Numbered from the stretch's first letter, positions 7,110-15,859 are shown. The stretch: DNA of 24,547 nucleotides from an uncultured Clostridia bacterium (GCA_946183765.1 CAMHDC010000001.1:1-24547); one strand, 5' to 3'. Numbers and translations: made by a program. The notes: a model not told the origin generated them from the letters alone.

Positions 7110-8444
7110 ATGACCGATCGACAGACCGTTTTTTCAAGCCCCGAAGCTGCCCTCTGCGCCAACCTCGATCGCAGGGACGGGCATCTGCGCTTCGCCGGAC
7201 AGGACACCGTAGAGCTGGCGAAGACCTACGGTACCCCCCTCTACCTCATGGATGAGGATCGGATCCGGTATAACTGTCGGCTGTACCGGGAGGCGTTTTC
7301 AAAATGCTTCCCCGAAGGCTCGCAGGTGCTCTACGCCAGCAAGGCGGCCGCCTTCCGGCAGATGTGCCGCATCGTGGGGGACGAGGGGCTGGGGCTGGAC
7401 GTGGTCTCCGCCGGGGAGATCCATACCGCCAGGACGGCGGGCTTTCCCATGGCGCAGGTGTACTATCACGGGAACAACAAGACGGACGAGGACATCGCCT
7501 TCGCCATGGACGCCGGCGTAGGCTGCTTCGTGGCGGACGGGATAGAGGAGCTGCTGGCCCTGGAGGCGGAGGCGGCCCGCCGGGGCGTGCGCCAAAAGGT
7601 GCTGCTGCGGATCACCCCGGGCATCGATCCCCATACCTACGCCGCCGTCAGCACCGGCCAGGTGGACTCCAAGTTCGGCGTTTCCATCGAAACCGGCCAG
7701 GCGGAGCCCTTCGTGCGGCTGGCGCTGGAGCAGCCCCATCTGAACGTGGCCGGGTTCCACTGCCACGTGGGGTCCCAGGTGTTTTGGGAGGACGTGTTCG
7801 AGCGGGCGGTCATGGTGATGATGGCCTTCATCCGCACCGTCCGCGACCGCTGCGGGTATCTGCCGGAGGAGCTGGACCTGGGCGGCGGCTACGGCGTGCG
7901 GTACGTGGAGAGCGACCCTGAGATAGACATCCCCCGGAAGATCGCCGAACTGGCGGAAATGCTCCACGCCATCGCAAAACGGCTGGATCTGCCCGTGCCG
8001 AGGATTTTGATGGAGCCGGGCCGCAGCATCGTGGCGGACGCCGGCATGACCCTCTACACCGTGGGCTCCGTCAAGGAGATCACGGGCTACAAGCGCTACG
8101 TCTCCGTGGACGGCGGCATGTCCGACAACCCCCGCTACGCCCTCTACGGCGCCCGGTACACCTGCTTCAACGCCGGGCGCATGGACGAGCCCCGGGACAA
8201 GGTCTTCGATCTGGTGGGCCGCTGCTGCGAAAGCGGGGACGTGATCCAGCCGAACGTGGCCTTTCCCGCCGCCACCCGGCGCGGGGACGTGATCGCCGTG
8301 TGCACTACGGGCGCCTACAACTTCTCCATGGCCTCCGGCTATAACCGGATGCTGCGCCCGCCGGTGGTCATGCTCAAAGGCGGCGACGCCTATGTGGCGG
8401 TGGCTCGGGAGACGTTGGACGATCTCGTCCGCCTGGATCAGTGA
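7110..8444 (+). CDS. lysA: Diaminopimelate decarboxylase (PLP-dependent)
   Basis: A 444-residue fold-III PLP decarboxylase that converts meso-diaminopimelate to lysine and CO2. The PLP lysine is K78 (YASKA); other landmarks are HCHVGSQ (218-223), the phosphate-binding LGGGYG (258-262), the substrate-binding EPGRSIVADAG (302-312), the partner-subunit active-site Cys in GRCCESGD (373) and TTGAYNFSMAS (399-409). Length is normal. The ATG has a GGGAG ribosome-binding site nine bases upstream. The relatives ornithine/arginine decarboxylase and carboxynorspermidine decarboxylase are less likely given the EPGRSIV and CCESGD motifs. It is transcribed alone, with its own promoter and terminator. Confidence 0.93.
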   Translation: MTDRQTVFSSPEAALCANLDRRDGHLRFAGQDTVELAKTYGTPLYLMDEDRIRYNCRLYREAFSKCFPEGSQVLYASKAAAFRQMCRIVGDEGLGLDVVSAGEIHTARTAGFPMAQVYYHGNNKTDEDIAFAMDAGVGCFVADGIEELLALEAEAARRGVRQKVLLRITPGIDPHTYAAVSTGQVDSKFGVSIETGQAEPFVRLALEQPHLNVAGFHCHVGSQVFWEDVFERAVMVMMAFIRTVRDRCGYLPEELDLGGGYGVRYVESDPEIDIPRKIAELAEMLHAIAKRLDLPVPRILMEPGRSIVADAGMTLYTVGSVKEITGYKRYVSVDGGMSDNPRYALYGARYTCFNAGRMDEPRDKVFDLVGRCCESGDVIQPNVAFPAATRRGDVIAVCTTGAYNFSMASGYNRMLRPPVVMLKGGDAYVAVARETLDDLVRLDQ

Positions 8445-8462
8445 CCAATACCGTATATAAAC

Positions 8463-8492
8463 ACAGCCGGGAAGGTTTTCCTTCCCGGCTGT
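8463..8492. terminator. Shared terminator between convergent genes
   Basis: A 13-bp stem (8463-8475 with 8480-8492) around a TTTT loop. It is followed by TT on the plus strand, with a more T-rich stretch on the minus side. It sits between lysA and the convergent DUF2975-like gene and could serve both, although the T-run is short for each. Confidence 0.75.
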
Positions 8493-8512
8493 TTCGTTGC
8501 GCGTTTTTGGTT

Positions 8513-9346
8513 TTATGCTTCGGGCTCGGCAGGCGCTTCGACCGCCTCCGCCGTGGCGGCCTCGGGGGCAGCCTCCGGCGCGGGAATGGGCTCGGGTTCC
8601 GGCGTAAAGACCGGCTCGGGCTTCACAGGCTCAGCCTCCTGTACAGCCGCGGGCGCCGCGTAGACAGGGGCGGCCACGGGGGCTGCATAGACAGGTTCGG
8701 GAGCGGGCTGGCTTGCCTGGAGGGCGTCGCCCTGGGCTTTGCCGAAGCTGAAGACCCGGGCCAGGAAGAAGTAGACCAGGGACAGGAGCAGGGTGGTGAC
8801 GTTCAGGCTCAGGGTCACGCTGGTGTTGGGCAGACCCAGGCGGCGGATGAACTCACAGCCCACGAAGTAACTCATGGCGATGCCGCAGGCCCAGAAGACG
8901 ATGTGGAAGATGCCCAGCAGCCGCAGCCGGCGGACGTTCCCGGCGGTGAAGGGGGTGTCCTCCTTCTTGATGTGCTTGAACAGGTTCCCGGCGATCAGCA
9001 TGAGCACATAGGCGGCGGCCAGAACCAGGATGCCAACGCCCACCAGCAGCATGATCACCAGCTTGGCGTCCCTGAGGTCCAGCGTCAGCACGCCGTCCTT
9101 CACCAGAGCGCCCACGTCAGGCACGTTGTCCAGGCCCACCTGATCCAAATTCAGATCCTGCAGGGGCAGCACCAGCTTGCCGTCCTTCACGGCGTCCAGC
9201 GGCAGGTCGTTCTCGTTGACCACGGCCAGGACCACCAGACTGACGATCAGCACCACGGCGGCGACGATGAGCAGGATGCGCAGGATCTTCAGCAGCACGA
9301 ACCCAAAGGCAGCGCCATTCTGGACCTTCTTCAGTTTCTTTTCCAT
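8513..9346 (-). CDS. DUF2975-like membrane protein with Pro/Ala/Glu-rich tail
   Basis: A 277-residue protein with four hydrophobic segments, at about 13-43, 93-121, 146-167 and 180-200. The sequence DTPFTAGNVRRLRLLG between the second and third resembles the DUF2975 family, membrane proteins of unknown role often paired with a small XRE regulator; no such regulator is adjacent here. The last 70 or so residues form a cytosol- or surface-exposed low-complexity tail rich in Pro, Ala and Glu, including two VYAAP units. A large loop of about 50 residues between segments 1 and 2 contains LPLDAVKDGKLVLPL. The ATG is preceded by AAGGAGATAAGG. It follows rsmA by 18 bases and is probably the last gene of that operon. 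Confidence 0.7.
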   Translation of the reverse strand: MEKKLKKVQNGAAFGFVLLKILRILLIVAAVVLIVSLVVLAVVNENDLPLDAVKDGKLVLPLQDLNLDQVGLDNVPDVGALVKDGVLTLDLRDAKLVIMLLVGVGILVLAAAYVLMLIAGNLFKHIKKEDTPFTAGNVRRLRLLGIFHIVFWACGIAMSYFVGCEFIRRLGLPNTSVTLSLNVTTLLLSLVYFFLARVFSFGKAQGDALQASQPAPEPVYAAPVAAPVYAAPAAVQEAEPVKPEPVFTPEPEPIPAPEAAPEAATAEAVEAPAEPEA

Positions 9347-9364
9347 GTTCCTTATCTCCTTTAT

Positions 9365-10165
9365 TTAATGTACGGACAATCGCCGATACAGCGTCAGCAG
9401 CTGCTCCGGCGTCAGCGCCTCGCCCCGCACGTCGGCGGGCAGGCCCATGCTTTCCAGGACGCCTTTGAGATCCGGCGTCCCGGTAAGATTATTATACAGC
9501 GTCTTGCGGCGCATACGCAAGCAGGCAGCGGCAAATTTTAACAGGGATTTGGGAGATTCCTCCGGCCCGTCGCACCGGGCTTCCAGCTTGACGAGGGCGC
9601 TGGTCACCGTGGGGGGCGGCACGTAGGCCCCCGGGGGCACCTCGCCCAGGAGAGAAGCGCTGTAAAAGAGCTGGGAGACCATGGCCACGGGGCCGTAGTT
9701 CTTCTGGGAGGGCTTGGCGAAAAACCGGTCCGCCGCCTCCTTCTGGACCATCAGCAGCATGCCCGCGGGCCGCAGGGAGAGGAGCATGGTCACGATGTCC
9801 GCCGTGATGCAGTAGGGGAGGTTCCCCGCAGCCACGAAGTCCGGCGGCAAAAAACCGTAGTCCGTCTTCAGACAGTCCCCGTGGATCAGGGTCAGCCGAT
9901 CGTTCACAAGGTCTCGCCGGAGGAAATCGTACAGCCGCCCGTCCTTCTCCACGGCACAGACCCGGGCGCCGGCGGCCAAAAGCTGCTCCGTGAGCCCGCC
10001 GAGACCGGGACCGATCTCCAGCACCGTCCGGCTGTCCAGGGGCAGGGCGGCGGCCAGGCGCTTTAGGACCCCCTCGTCCACGCAGAAGTTCTGGCCCAGG
10101 TTCTTGTTGGGCAGCAGCTCCTCCCGGGCCAGGGCCTGGGTCACGAAATCCCGCGTCGCCCTCAT
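9365..10165 (-). CDS. rsmA: 16S rRNA adenine dimethyltransferase
   Basis: A 266-residue RsmA/KsgA that dimethylates two adjacent adenines near the 3' end of 16S rRNA (A1518 and A1519 in E. coli numbering) late in 30S assembly. Landmarks are NKNLGQNF near the N-terminus, the SAM-binding EIGPGLGGLTEQLL (about 51-64), the acidic motif AVEKDGRLY, HGDCLKTD, the catalytic NLPYCITADIV (about 119-129), and the C-terminal RMRRKTLYNNL. Length is normal. Its ATG overlaps the TGA of the upstream Na/phosphate symporter gene by four bases (10162-10165), which points to translational coupling. Confidence 0.96.
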   Translation of the reverse strand: MRATRDFVTQALAREELLPNKNLGQNFCVDEGVLKRLAAALPLDSRTVLEIGPGLGGLTEQLLAAGARVCAVEKDGRLYDFLRRDLVNDRLTLIHGDCLKTDYGFLPPDFVAAGNLPYCITADIVTMLLSLRPAGMLLMVQKEAADRFFAKPSQKNYGPVAMVSQLFYSASLLGEVPPGAYVPPPTVTSALVKLEARCDGPEESPKSLLKFAAACLRMRRKTLYNNLTGTPDLKGVLESMGLPADVRGEALTPEQLLTLYRRLSVH

Positions 10166-12132
10166 TTGTCCGCCTCCTGGGCTGCCGTGGCCTCTTTTTC
10201 GGGTTCCGGGGTTTTGGCGGCGTCCCGCTCCGGGTCCACCAAAGATTCCGGCTTCTCCGGCTCCATCAAGGATTCCTCTTCCTCCGGTTCCGCGGCAGGG
10301 GCCGGCGGCGCGGGCACGGGCCGGGGCGGCTCCGCCGGGGTAGGCTGCTGCAGCAGGGAGAAATATTTCTGCCGGGCCTGGTCGAAGGCGGCGTTGAAGG
10401 CTCTGTCACTGCCCGCGTGGAGGCGCTCGAAGTACAGGTGCTCGTGGTCGGCCAGCTCGGGATGCACCCGGACCATGGTGGCCACGCCCACGTTGGAGCA
10501 TACGTTGCCGATCCGGTGGAACTCCACCATAAGGTCGGAAAAGGCGGCGTCGGCATACACGTTGCATTCGCCCGTGCTCATGCGCTTGAGATGATTCCGC
10601 TTCAGGAGGGCGATGATCTCGTCCGTGACCTGGACCAGGGGCTCGATGCGTTCCGCCGCCTTCACGTCCCGCTTGCGGAAGGTCAAATCCGTCTCGTCCA
10701 GGATGTTCGTGAGGGCGCTTTCCAGCACGGAGAGCTCCGACAAGGCCGCGGGGGAGAAGGCGGTGCTGTTCCGCTTCATGGCGGCGGCGTGGTCGGCGAT
10801 GTTCACCGCATGGTCCCCCAGCCGCTCGAATTCGGAGGTGACCTTGTAGTACTGGTCCAGGATGGACACGTGGTAGGGGAGCCGCAGCTGGGGCAGGAAC
10901 TCCACGATGTACTTGCTCACCAAATCGGTCATGTGGTCGATCTCGTCCTCGTCCGCCTGGATCTCCATGTGGACGGCCGGGTCGTATTTTTCCAGGAGGG
11001 TGAAGCTCCGCTCAATGTTGGTCCGGGAGGCGGAAAGGATGGCCAGCAGGGCCTTGTAGCAGCTTTGAAGGGCCAGGGCCGGGGTCTTGAAGAACACCGG
11101 GTTCAGCGCCTCCATCTCGTCCTTGAAACGGCTCTCCTTCACGGGCTCGTCCTTCACGATCCGGCGGCTCAGCCGCTCGTAGGTGGTGAGCATGGGGAAG
11201 AGGGCCAGGGCGCAGCCCAGGTTGAAGATGGTGTTGGTGTTGGCGATGATGCTGGAGTTCACCGGCTTCTCCCAAAGGGCGCCCAGCAGCCCCAGCTTGT
11301 GGATCAGGGTGACCACGACGAGGACCAGCACCGTCTCGCTCAGGTTGAACAGGATGTTCACGATGCCCACCCGCCGGGCCTCCGCCTTGGCGCCGATGGA
11401 GCAGACGATGGCCGTGGTCACGCAGTCGCCCAGATAGATGCCCACGATGACGGCGTAGATGGCCTTGAAGGTAAGGAGCCCCGTGGCGGAGAAGGCCTGC
11501 AGGATGCCGATGGTGGCGGAGGAGCTTTGGAGCATGAACGCCACGCCCGCGCCGGTGACGTAGCCCAGCACCGGGCTTTCGCCCAGGCCGGAGAACAGGT
11601 TTTCGATCATGCCGGACTGGGCCAGATTGTTGACCGCGCCGGTCATGTTCAAAAGGCCCGAAAAGAGGATGCCGAAGCCGATGGCGATGTTGCCCACGGA
11701 TTTGGCGTTCTTGAAGAAGCTCCCCATGATGAGCACGATGCCTATGATGAGGGCGATGGGGGCCAGGGTGGAGGGCTGGAAGAAGCGAAGGACGCTGGTA
11801 CCCGAGGCGTCGATATCCAGCAGGCGGATGATCTGGCCCGTAACCGTGGTGCCCACGTTGGCGCCGATGATGATGCCCAGGCTCTGGTGCAATGTCAGAA
11901 CCCCCGCGCCCACGAGGCCGGCGGTGATGACGATGGTGGCGGTGGAGCTCTGGATGAGGGCGGTGACCAGCAGGCCCAGGATGAACGCCTTCAGGGGGTT
12001 GTCCGTCACCTTGCCCATGATGACCTTCAGGGTGCCGGAGGAATTCTCCTTCAGGGAGTCCCCCATGAGCCGCATACCGTACAGGAACATGGCCAGGCCG
12101 CCCAGGAGGGAGATCACGTTAAATATATCCAT
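10162..12132 (-). CDS. Na/phosphate cotransporter with PhoU-like domain
   Basis: A 656-residue protein. The first 310 or so residues are a NptA/YjbB-type Na+/Pi symporter with the characteristic paired repeats QSSTATIVITAGLVGAGVL and QSSSATIGILQAFSATGLL. A PhoU-like helical domain follows at about 345-575 (for example YKVTSEFERLGDHAVNIADHAAAM), which typically links transport to phosphate status. The last 60 or so residues are a Pro/Glu/Ala-rich tail that does not look like part of either domain. Substrate direction (uptake or efflux) cannot be read from sequence. It is the first gene of an apparent operon with rsmA and the DUF2975-like gene. A weak GAGG lies before the ATG. Confidence 0.92.
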   Translation of the reverse strand: MDIFNVISLLGGLAMFLYGMRLMGDSLKENSSGTLKVIMGKVTDNPLKAFILGLLVTALIQSSTATIVITAGLVGAGVLTLHQSLGIIIGANVGTTVTGQIIRLLDIDASGTSVLRFFQPSTLAPIALIIGIVLIMGSFFKNAKSVGNIAIGFGILFSGLLNMTGAVNNLAQSGMIENLFSGLGESPVLGYVTGAGVAFMLQSSSATIGILQAFSATGLLTFKAIYAVIVGIYLGDCVTTAIVCSIGAKAEARRVGIVNILFNLSETVLVLVVVTLIHKLGLLGALWEKPVNSSIIANTNTIFNLGCALALFPMLTTYERLSRRIVKDEPVKESRFKDEMEALNPVFFKTPALALQSCYKALLAILSASRTNIERSFTLLEKYDPAVHMEIQADEDEIDHMTDLVSKYIVEFLPQLRLPYHVSILDQYYKVTSEFERLGDHAVNIADHAAAMKRNSTAFSPAALSELSVLESALTNILDETDLTFRKRDVKAAERIEPLVQVTDEIIALLKRNHLKRMSTGECNVYADAAFSDLMVEFHRIGNVCSNVGVATMVRVHPELADHEHLYFERLHAGSDRAFNAAFDQARQKYFSLLQQPTPAEPPRPVPAPPAPAAEPEEEESLMEPEKPESLVDPERDAAKTPEPEKEATAAQEADK

Positions 12133-12167
12133 AAAAACCTCAGTTTTCTGTATTCCGATATTCTCCT

Positions 12168-12203
12168 AATATAACCTTACTATGGTGCCGGTCCAGTTGT
12201 CAA
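12168..12203 (-). promoter_or_regulatory. Probable promoter of the Na/phosphate symporter operon
   Basis: On the minus strand a perfect TTGACA lies at 12203 down to 12198. No good -10 sits at 17 bases; candidates are TAGTAA at 15 bases and TATATT (12173-12168) at 24 bases. The -35 is clear and the -10 is uncertain. The TTGACA begins two bases after the T-run of the upstream terminator. Confidence 0.4.
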
Positions 12204-12205
12204 GG

Positions 12206-12238
12206 AAAAAAAGAATCGCGCACGGTCTCCCGTGCGCG
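12206..12238 (-). terminator. Intrinsic terminator after the GLUG/Big2 protein gene
   Basis: On the minus strand CGCGCACGG (12238-12230) and CCGTGCGCG (12225-12217) form a 9-bp GC-rich stem with a four-base loop, followed by ATTC and seven T. It ends the esterase / surface protein transcript. Confidence 0.88.
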
Positions 12239-12274
12239 AAAAAGATGTGCCGCGGCTATGCCGCGAAGATCGCC

Positions 12275-13990
12275 TCACTCCCAGGCCCAGCCGAAGAGGA
12301 CGTAGTGCTTCACCCACTGCCAGGGGGTGTAGGTCACGGTGACGAGGCAGTCGGCGCTGGCGCGGCCGTCGGCGGAGGTGGCGGTGACGGTGGCCGTGCC
12401 GGGGGCATGGGCCGTGACGCGGCCGTCCGGGGAAACTTCCGCCACGGCGGGATCGGAGCTGAGGAAGGTCCAGACGGGCTCCGTGGCGTCCTCGGGGGCG
12501 ATGGCGGCGGACAGCCGGGCGGCGTCCCCCACGTGAAGGGCCAGGGCGCTCTCGCTGAGGGTCAGCCGTTCCGCGTAGATGTAGGGCAGGGCGGGGATCT
12601 CCCGGCGTTCCAGCACCTCGCCGCAGACGGTGCAGAGGATCTGTTCCTCTCCGGGCACGTTCACTTCGGCGGCTTTCGCCACGGTCCATTCCCCGGGAAC
12701 ATGGCCCGGAGCCGGGATCGATTCCGTATACCGATCGCCGCAGTTGGCGCAGAGGAAGACCTTCTCCCCGTCTTCGGTGCAGGTGGGGGCGGTGTCCGTT
12801 TCCTCATAGGCGTGTCCGGTGGCGGGCACAGGTTCCGTATAGCTGTGGCCGCAGAGGGTGCAGGTATAGGTCTGTACTCCCTCTTCGGTGCAGGTGGGCG
12901 CGGTGGTGAGGGCAGCAGGCCCGTACACGTGGACCGGCGGGGTGTAGCTGTCCCGGTAGGTGTAGCCGCAGGTTTCGCAGGTGTGGGTGGTATAGCCCCA
13001 GTTCGTGCAGTCGCCGGGGGTGACGGCGTCGGTATACTTCGGTTCCTCACACTTCTCCGGGGACAGGCGCACGGGGGTCCGGGACTCGAACTTGGCGTAG
13101 TGGGCGGTGTACATCCTGTCCCGGGCGCAGGCCCGCAGGGTGTCCTCGCCGATGGTGGGGGAGCAGTAGGCCCGGCGGGACTTGGTGATCTCGAAGAAGG
13201 AGATCTCCGTGTCGGCGGTGGTGTTGTAGACCCGGGACCGGTAGCGGCTGCCCTTCACCTCCTTGAACATGCCGATGAGGCCGCCGTTGTGGCAGTAGCC
13301 GTAGACCTCGGAGAAGCCCCGGGTCTTCACGGTGCAGTTCTCGATCTTCCCGCTGCCGCAGGAGTAGACGCCGCCGATGAACTCCTCGCAGAGCACCTCC
13401 GTATTGGTGTCGGTAAAGACGAGCTCCGCGTCCACGGTGCAGCCCAAGAACTCGCTCTCCCAGGAGAAGCCGCAGAGGCCCCCCAGCCCCGCGTTGATAG
13501 AGGTGAGGGTGAGGTGGCTCCGGGTCTGAACGGCGCAGTTTTCGATGACGCTGTGCTCGGCGTACCCGGCCACGGCCCCCAGGAAGCAGTGCTGATCCGT
13601 GGTGATGTCGACGACAGCGTTCATTAAGTTCAGCTCCCGGATCCGGGCGTCCTTCACCACGGAGAACAGGCCGCCGAAGACGGTGTCGTACTCCTTCCGG
13701 TTGCCGTCGTAGGTCATGGTGCCGTCCGGGCCGGGGGCGGTGACGGTCAGGTTATAGAGGGTGTGGCCGTTGCCGTTGAGTTCCCCGGAGAAGGCCAGGG
13801 GCACCCAGGGCTCGCCCCCCATGTCGATGTCCTCCGTCAGCTCGTAGGACCCCGCCGGGTCCTGGGCGATCTGCAGCAGGTCCGCCCGGGACGAGATGGC
13901 CACCGGGGCCTTTTCTTCCTCCGCGCGTACGGCCGGACCGGCGCCCAACAGCAGCAGGGCGCACAGCACGGCGGCAATGATTCGTTTCAT
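12275..13990 (-). CDS. Secreted GLUG / Cys-pair / Big2 protein with Trp-rich tail
   Basis: A 571-residue protein with an N-terminal signal peptide (MKRIIAAVLCALLLLGAGPAVRA, likely cut near residue 23). Residues about 31-240 carry GLUG-like repeats (FGGLFSVVKDARIRELNL, FLGAVAGYAEHSVIENC, GGLIGMFKE), predicted to form a right-handed beta structure. About 328-460 hold four Cys-pair modules (CETCGYTYRDSYTP, CTLCGHSYTEPVPATGHAY, CANCGDRYTESIPAPGH, CTVCGEV) of the kind that may bind metal. Residues about 475-553 are a Big2 Ig-like domain. The last 17 residues are TPWQWVKHYVLFGWAWE. The frame runs open into the upstream esterase gene, so I use the ATG at 13990, which has AAGGAGAG upstream. Probably a cell-surface or secreted adhesin-like protein; ligand unknown. 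It follows the esterase by 11 bases and is likely cotranscribed. Confidence 0.85.
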   Translation of the reverse strand: MKRIIAAVLCALLLLGAGPAVRAEEEKAPVAISSRADLLQIAQDPAGSYELTEDIDMGGEPWVPLAFSGELNGNGHTLYNLTVTAPGPDGTMTYDGNRKEYDTVFGGLFSVVKDARIRELNLMNAVVDITTDQHCFLGAVAGYAEHSVIENCAVQTRSHLTLTSINAGLGGLCGFSWESEFLGCTVDAELVFTDTNTEVLCEEFIGGVYSCGSGKIENCTVKTRGFSEVYGYCHNGGLIGMFKEVKGSRYRSRVYNTTADTEISFFEITKSRRAYCSPTIGEDTLRACARDRMYTAHYAKFESRTPVRLSPEKCEEPKYTDAVTPGDCTNWGYTTHTCETCGYTYRDSYTPPVHVYGPAALTTAPTCTEEGVQTYTCTLCGHSYTEPVPATGHAYEETDTAPTCTEDGEKVFLCANCGDRYTESIPAPGHVPGEWTVAKAAEVNVPGEEQILCTVCGEVLERREIPALPYIYAERLTLSESALALHVGDAARLSAAIAPEDATEPVWTFLSSDPAVAEVSPDGRVTAHAPGTATVTATSADGRASADCLVTVTYTPWQWVKHYVLFGWAWE

Positions 13991-14001
13991 ATCTTCTCTC
14001 C

Positions 14002-15768
14002 TTATTTCCAGCCTTCCATTCGGTCCATGACATCGTAGAGGGCCAAATACTTTTCGTCTATGGTCTGCACCCTGTCCCCCAGCTCCAGCACCGTCCTGCT
14101 CTCTCCGTCGGCGGCCCAGGGGGGCAGGTCCGGTCCGTTGGGGTTCCCGGTCCTGGCGAAGTTCGCCACGTACTTCACGATCGTCTTCGACAGGGCCCGG
14201 TCGCCCTCGTCGAAGAGCTTGGACGATGTCGGGACGTTCCCGTAGAAGTAGGGCAGCTCCCCGCTGTGCCAGGAGCCCAGGCGGCCGTTGGACTTGCTGA
14301 AGTAGTATTCGTAGGCCGGGATGCCGTTTTGGGCGGCCAGCCGATTCAGGCAGTGGTGGGAATAGTTGAAGAACACCGCCCCGTAGATCTGCGCCCAACA
14401 GCTGTCGGCTTCCTCGTCCGTGGTCGGGTTGTATAGGGCCAGCACCTCGTCGGCGTATTCCTTGAAGTAGGCTCGGACCTTCCCCTCGTAGTTCTTCAGA
14501 TTGGCGTGGCTGAACAGGATGAAGGGCCCGGACTCCTCGGCGTTGTAGCCGTGGAGGACGGCTTCCTCGTTGTGGATGCCCTTTCGGTAGGATTCGTAGG
14601 GGGTCTCCGTGAGGGCGTACCCGTCCACGGTCATGTGGTGCTGGGTGTAGGCCTCGTTCACGATCTGCTTGGCGCTGAGGGCCCGCATCTCGTCCGTGGC
14701 AGAGACGCCGTACCGCTCCTTCAGCTCCCGGCCCGATTTCAGCGCTTCCTCGAAGCTCCTAAAGGAATGGGGCGGCTTCACGGAGGCCACGGTGGAGCTT
14801 TCCAAAAGGGCCCGCCGGAACAGACCCCTGGCGAGGGGCGAGGTGCAGATGGCGCTGACGCTGGCGGCGCCGGCGCTCTCTCCGGCCACGGTCACGTTGC
14901 CGGGATCGCCGCCGAAGGCGGAAACGTTGTCATGGACCCATTGAAGGGCCTTGATCTGATCCAGCAGACCGTAGTTCCCCGTGGTGCCGTGGGGAGATTC
15001 CGCGGCCAAACCCTCGTCGGCCAGATAGCCGAACACCCCCAGCCGGTAGCCCAAATTCACCACCACCACGCCCTCTTTAGCGAGGCCCGTGCCCGCGTAA
15101 TCCGCGTACCAGGGCTGCCCCGTCTGCAGGGTGCCCCCGTGGATATAGACCACGACCGGCAGGCCGCTGACCTTTCCGGCGGGTTTCCATACGTTCACGT
15201 AGAGGCCGTCCTCGCTGACCGGGGCCACCCAATTATCGTTCAACGAAACTTTGTAATCGTGATACCCGATGATCCGGGCCAGACTGTCGTAGATAGGCAG
15301 GTGGACCGGCTGCATGCACATAGGCGCGAAGTGGTCCGCGTCGAGGACGCCCTCCCAGGGCAGGGGGTCCTGGGGCTCCCGCCAGCGCAGGTCTCCCACG
15401 GGCGGCTGAGCGTAGGGGATGCCCGCGTAGAGCTCCACGGCCCCGTCCGCGATGACGACGCCCCGCACGGTCCCCTGTTCGATGGTCACCGGTTCCGTGT
15501 ATACGGGCGTCTTTCCCTCGTAGGCGGGCACGGCCTTGGTGGGCGGCCAGGTCAAGAACAGGATCAAGGCGAAGACGGCGATATACCCCAGATACCCCAG
15601 GAGCTTCACGTACCACTTGCTCCCCTGAAGGGCCTTGCTGAACAGCACGGCAAAGCCCACCGTGGCGGCGACGAGCAGCGCGAAGCCCAGCAGCGTGTTC
15701 TTGTTCAGCTCCAGCACCGCCGCCATGACCAGAAACAGCAGCCCCGTCACGATCCCGAATCCAACCAT
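14002..15768 (-). CDS. Membrane-anchored type-B carboxylesterase
   Basis: A 588-residue protein with three hydrophobic segments at the N-terminus (about 4-20, 24-43, 57-73), then a carboxylesterase type-B domain from about residue 92. The catalytic Ser298 is in GESAGAAS; candidates for the triad are Glu411 (GYNAEES) and His501 (SWHSGELPYFYGN). Other family signatures are SEDGLYVNVWKP, YIHGGTLQTG (oxyanion hole) and GNYGLLDQIKALQWVHDNVSAFGGDP. The Lys-rich loop between segments 2 and 3 suggests the catalytic domain faces outside by the positive-inside rule. The ATG at 15768 has a GGGGAGG site upstream; the open frame extends further but is unsupported. It is divergent from an O-acyltransferase operon. 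The natural substrate is unknown. Confidence 0.92.
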   Translation of the reverse strand: MVGFGIVTGLLFLVMAAVLELNKNTLLGFALLVAATVGFAVLFSKALQGSKWYVKLLGYLGYIAVFALILFLTWPPTKAVPAYEGKTPVYTEPVTIEQGTVRGVVIADGAVELYAGIPYAQPPVGDLRWREPQDPLPWEGVLDADHFAPMCMQPVHLPIYDSLARIIGYHDYKVSLNDNWVAPVSEDGLYVNVWKPAGKVSGLPVVVYIHGGTLQTGQPWYADYAGTGLAKEGVVVVNLGYRLGVFGYLADEGLAAESPHGTTGNYGLLDQIKALQWVHDNVSAFGGDPGNVTVAGESAGAASVSAICTSPLARGLFRRALLESSTVASVKPPHSFRSFEEALKSGRELKERYGVSATDEMRALSAKQIVNEAYTQHHMTVDGYALTETPYESYRKGIHNEEAVLHGYNAEESGPFILFSHANLKNYEGKVRAYFKEYADEVLALYNPTTDEEADSCWAQIYGAVFFNYSHHCLNRLAAQNGIPAYEYYFSKSNGRLGSWHSGELPYFYGNVPTSSKLFDEGDRALSKTIVKYVANFARTGNPNGPDLPPWAADGESRTVLELGDRVQTIDEKYLALYDVMDRMEGWK

Positions 15769-15797
15769 TTGCGTACCTCCCCGGGTTCTTTGCGTCC

Positions 15798-15806
15798 AGT
15801 ATACCA
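15798..15806 (-). promoter_or_regulatory. Extended -10 promoter of the carboxylesterase
   Basis: On the minus strand TGG is directly followed by TATACT (15803 down to 15798). No strong -35 is present (TTCCCT at 17 bases). It is divergent from the lipoprotein promoter at 15860-15888. Confidence 0.6.
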
Positions 15807-15859
15807 TCTCCCACCCCAAAAGGGAACACCTCCCCCGGGGCAAAAGATAGGAAAGGGTG

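Noticed and set aside
10417..12174. Long plus-strand open frame opposite the Na/phosphate symporter
   Set aside because: Rich in Gly, His, Gln and Asp with no recognisable domains; the minus-strand symporter is certain.
12182..13627. Long plus-strand open frame opposite the GLUG/Big2 gene
   Set aside because: Gly/Ala/Val-rich shadow without domain signal; it also runs through a clear terminator.
13991..14398. N-terminal extension of the GLUG/Big2 protein into the esterase gene
   Set aside because: The signal peptide and ribosome-binding site fix the start at 13990.
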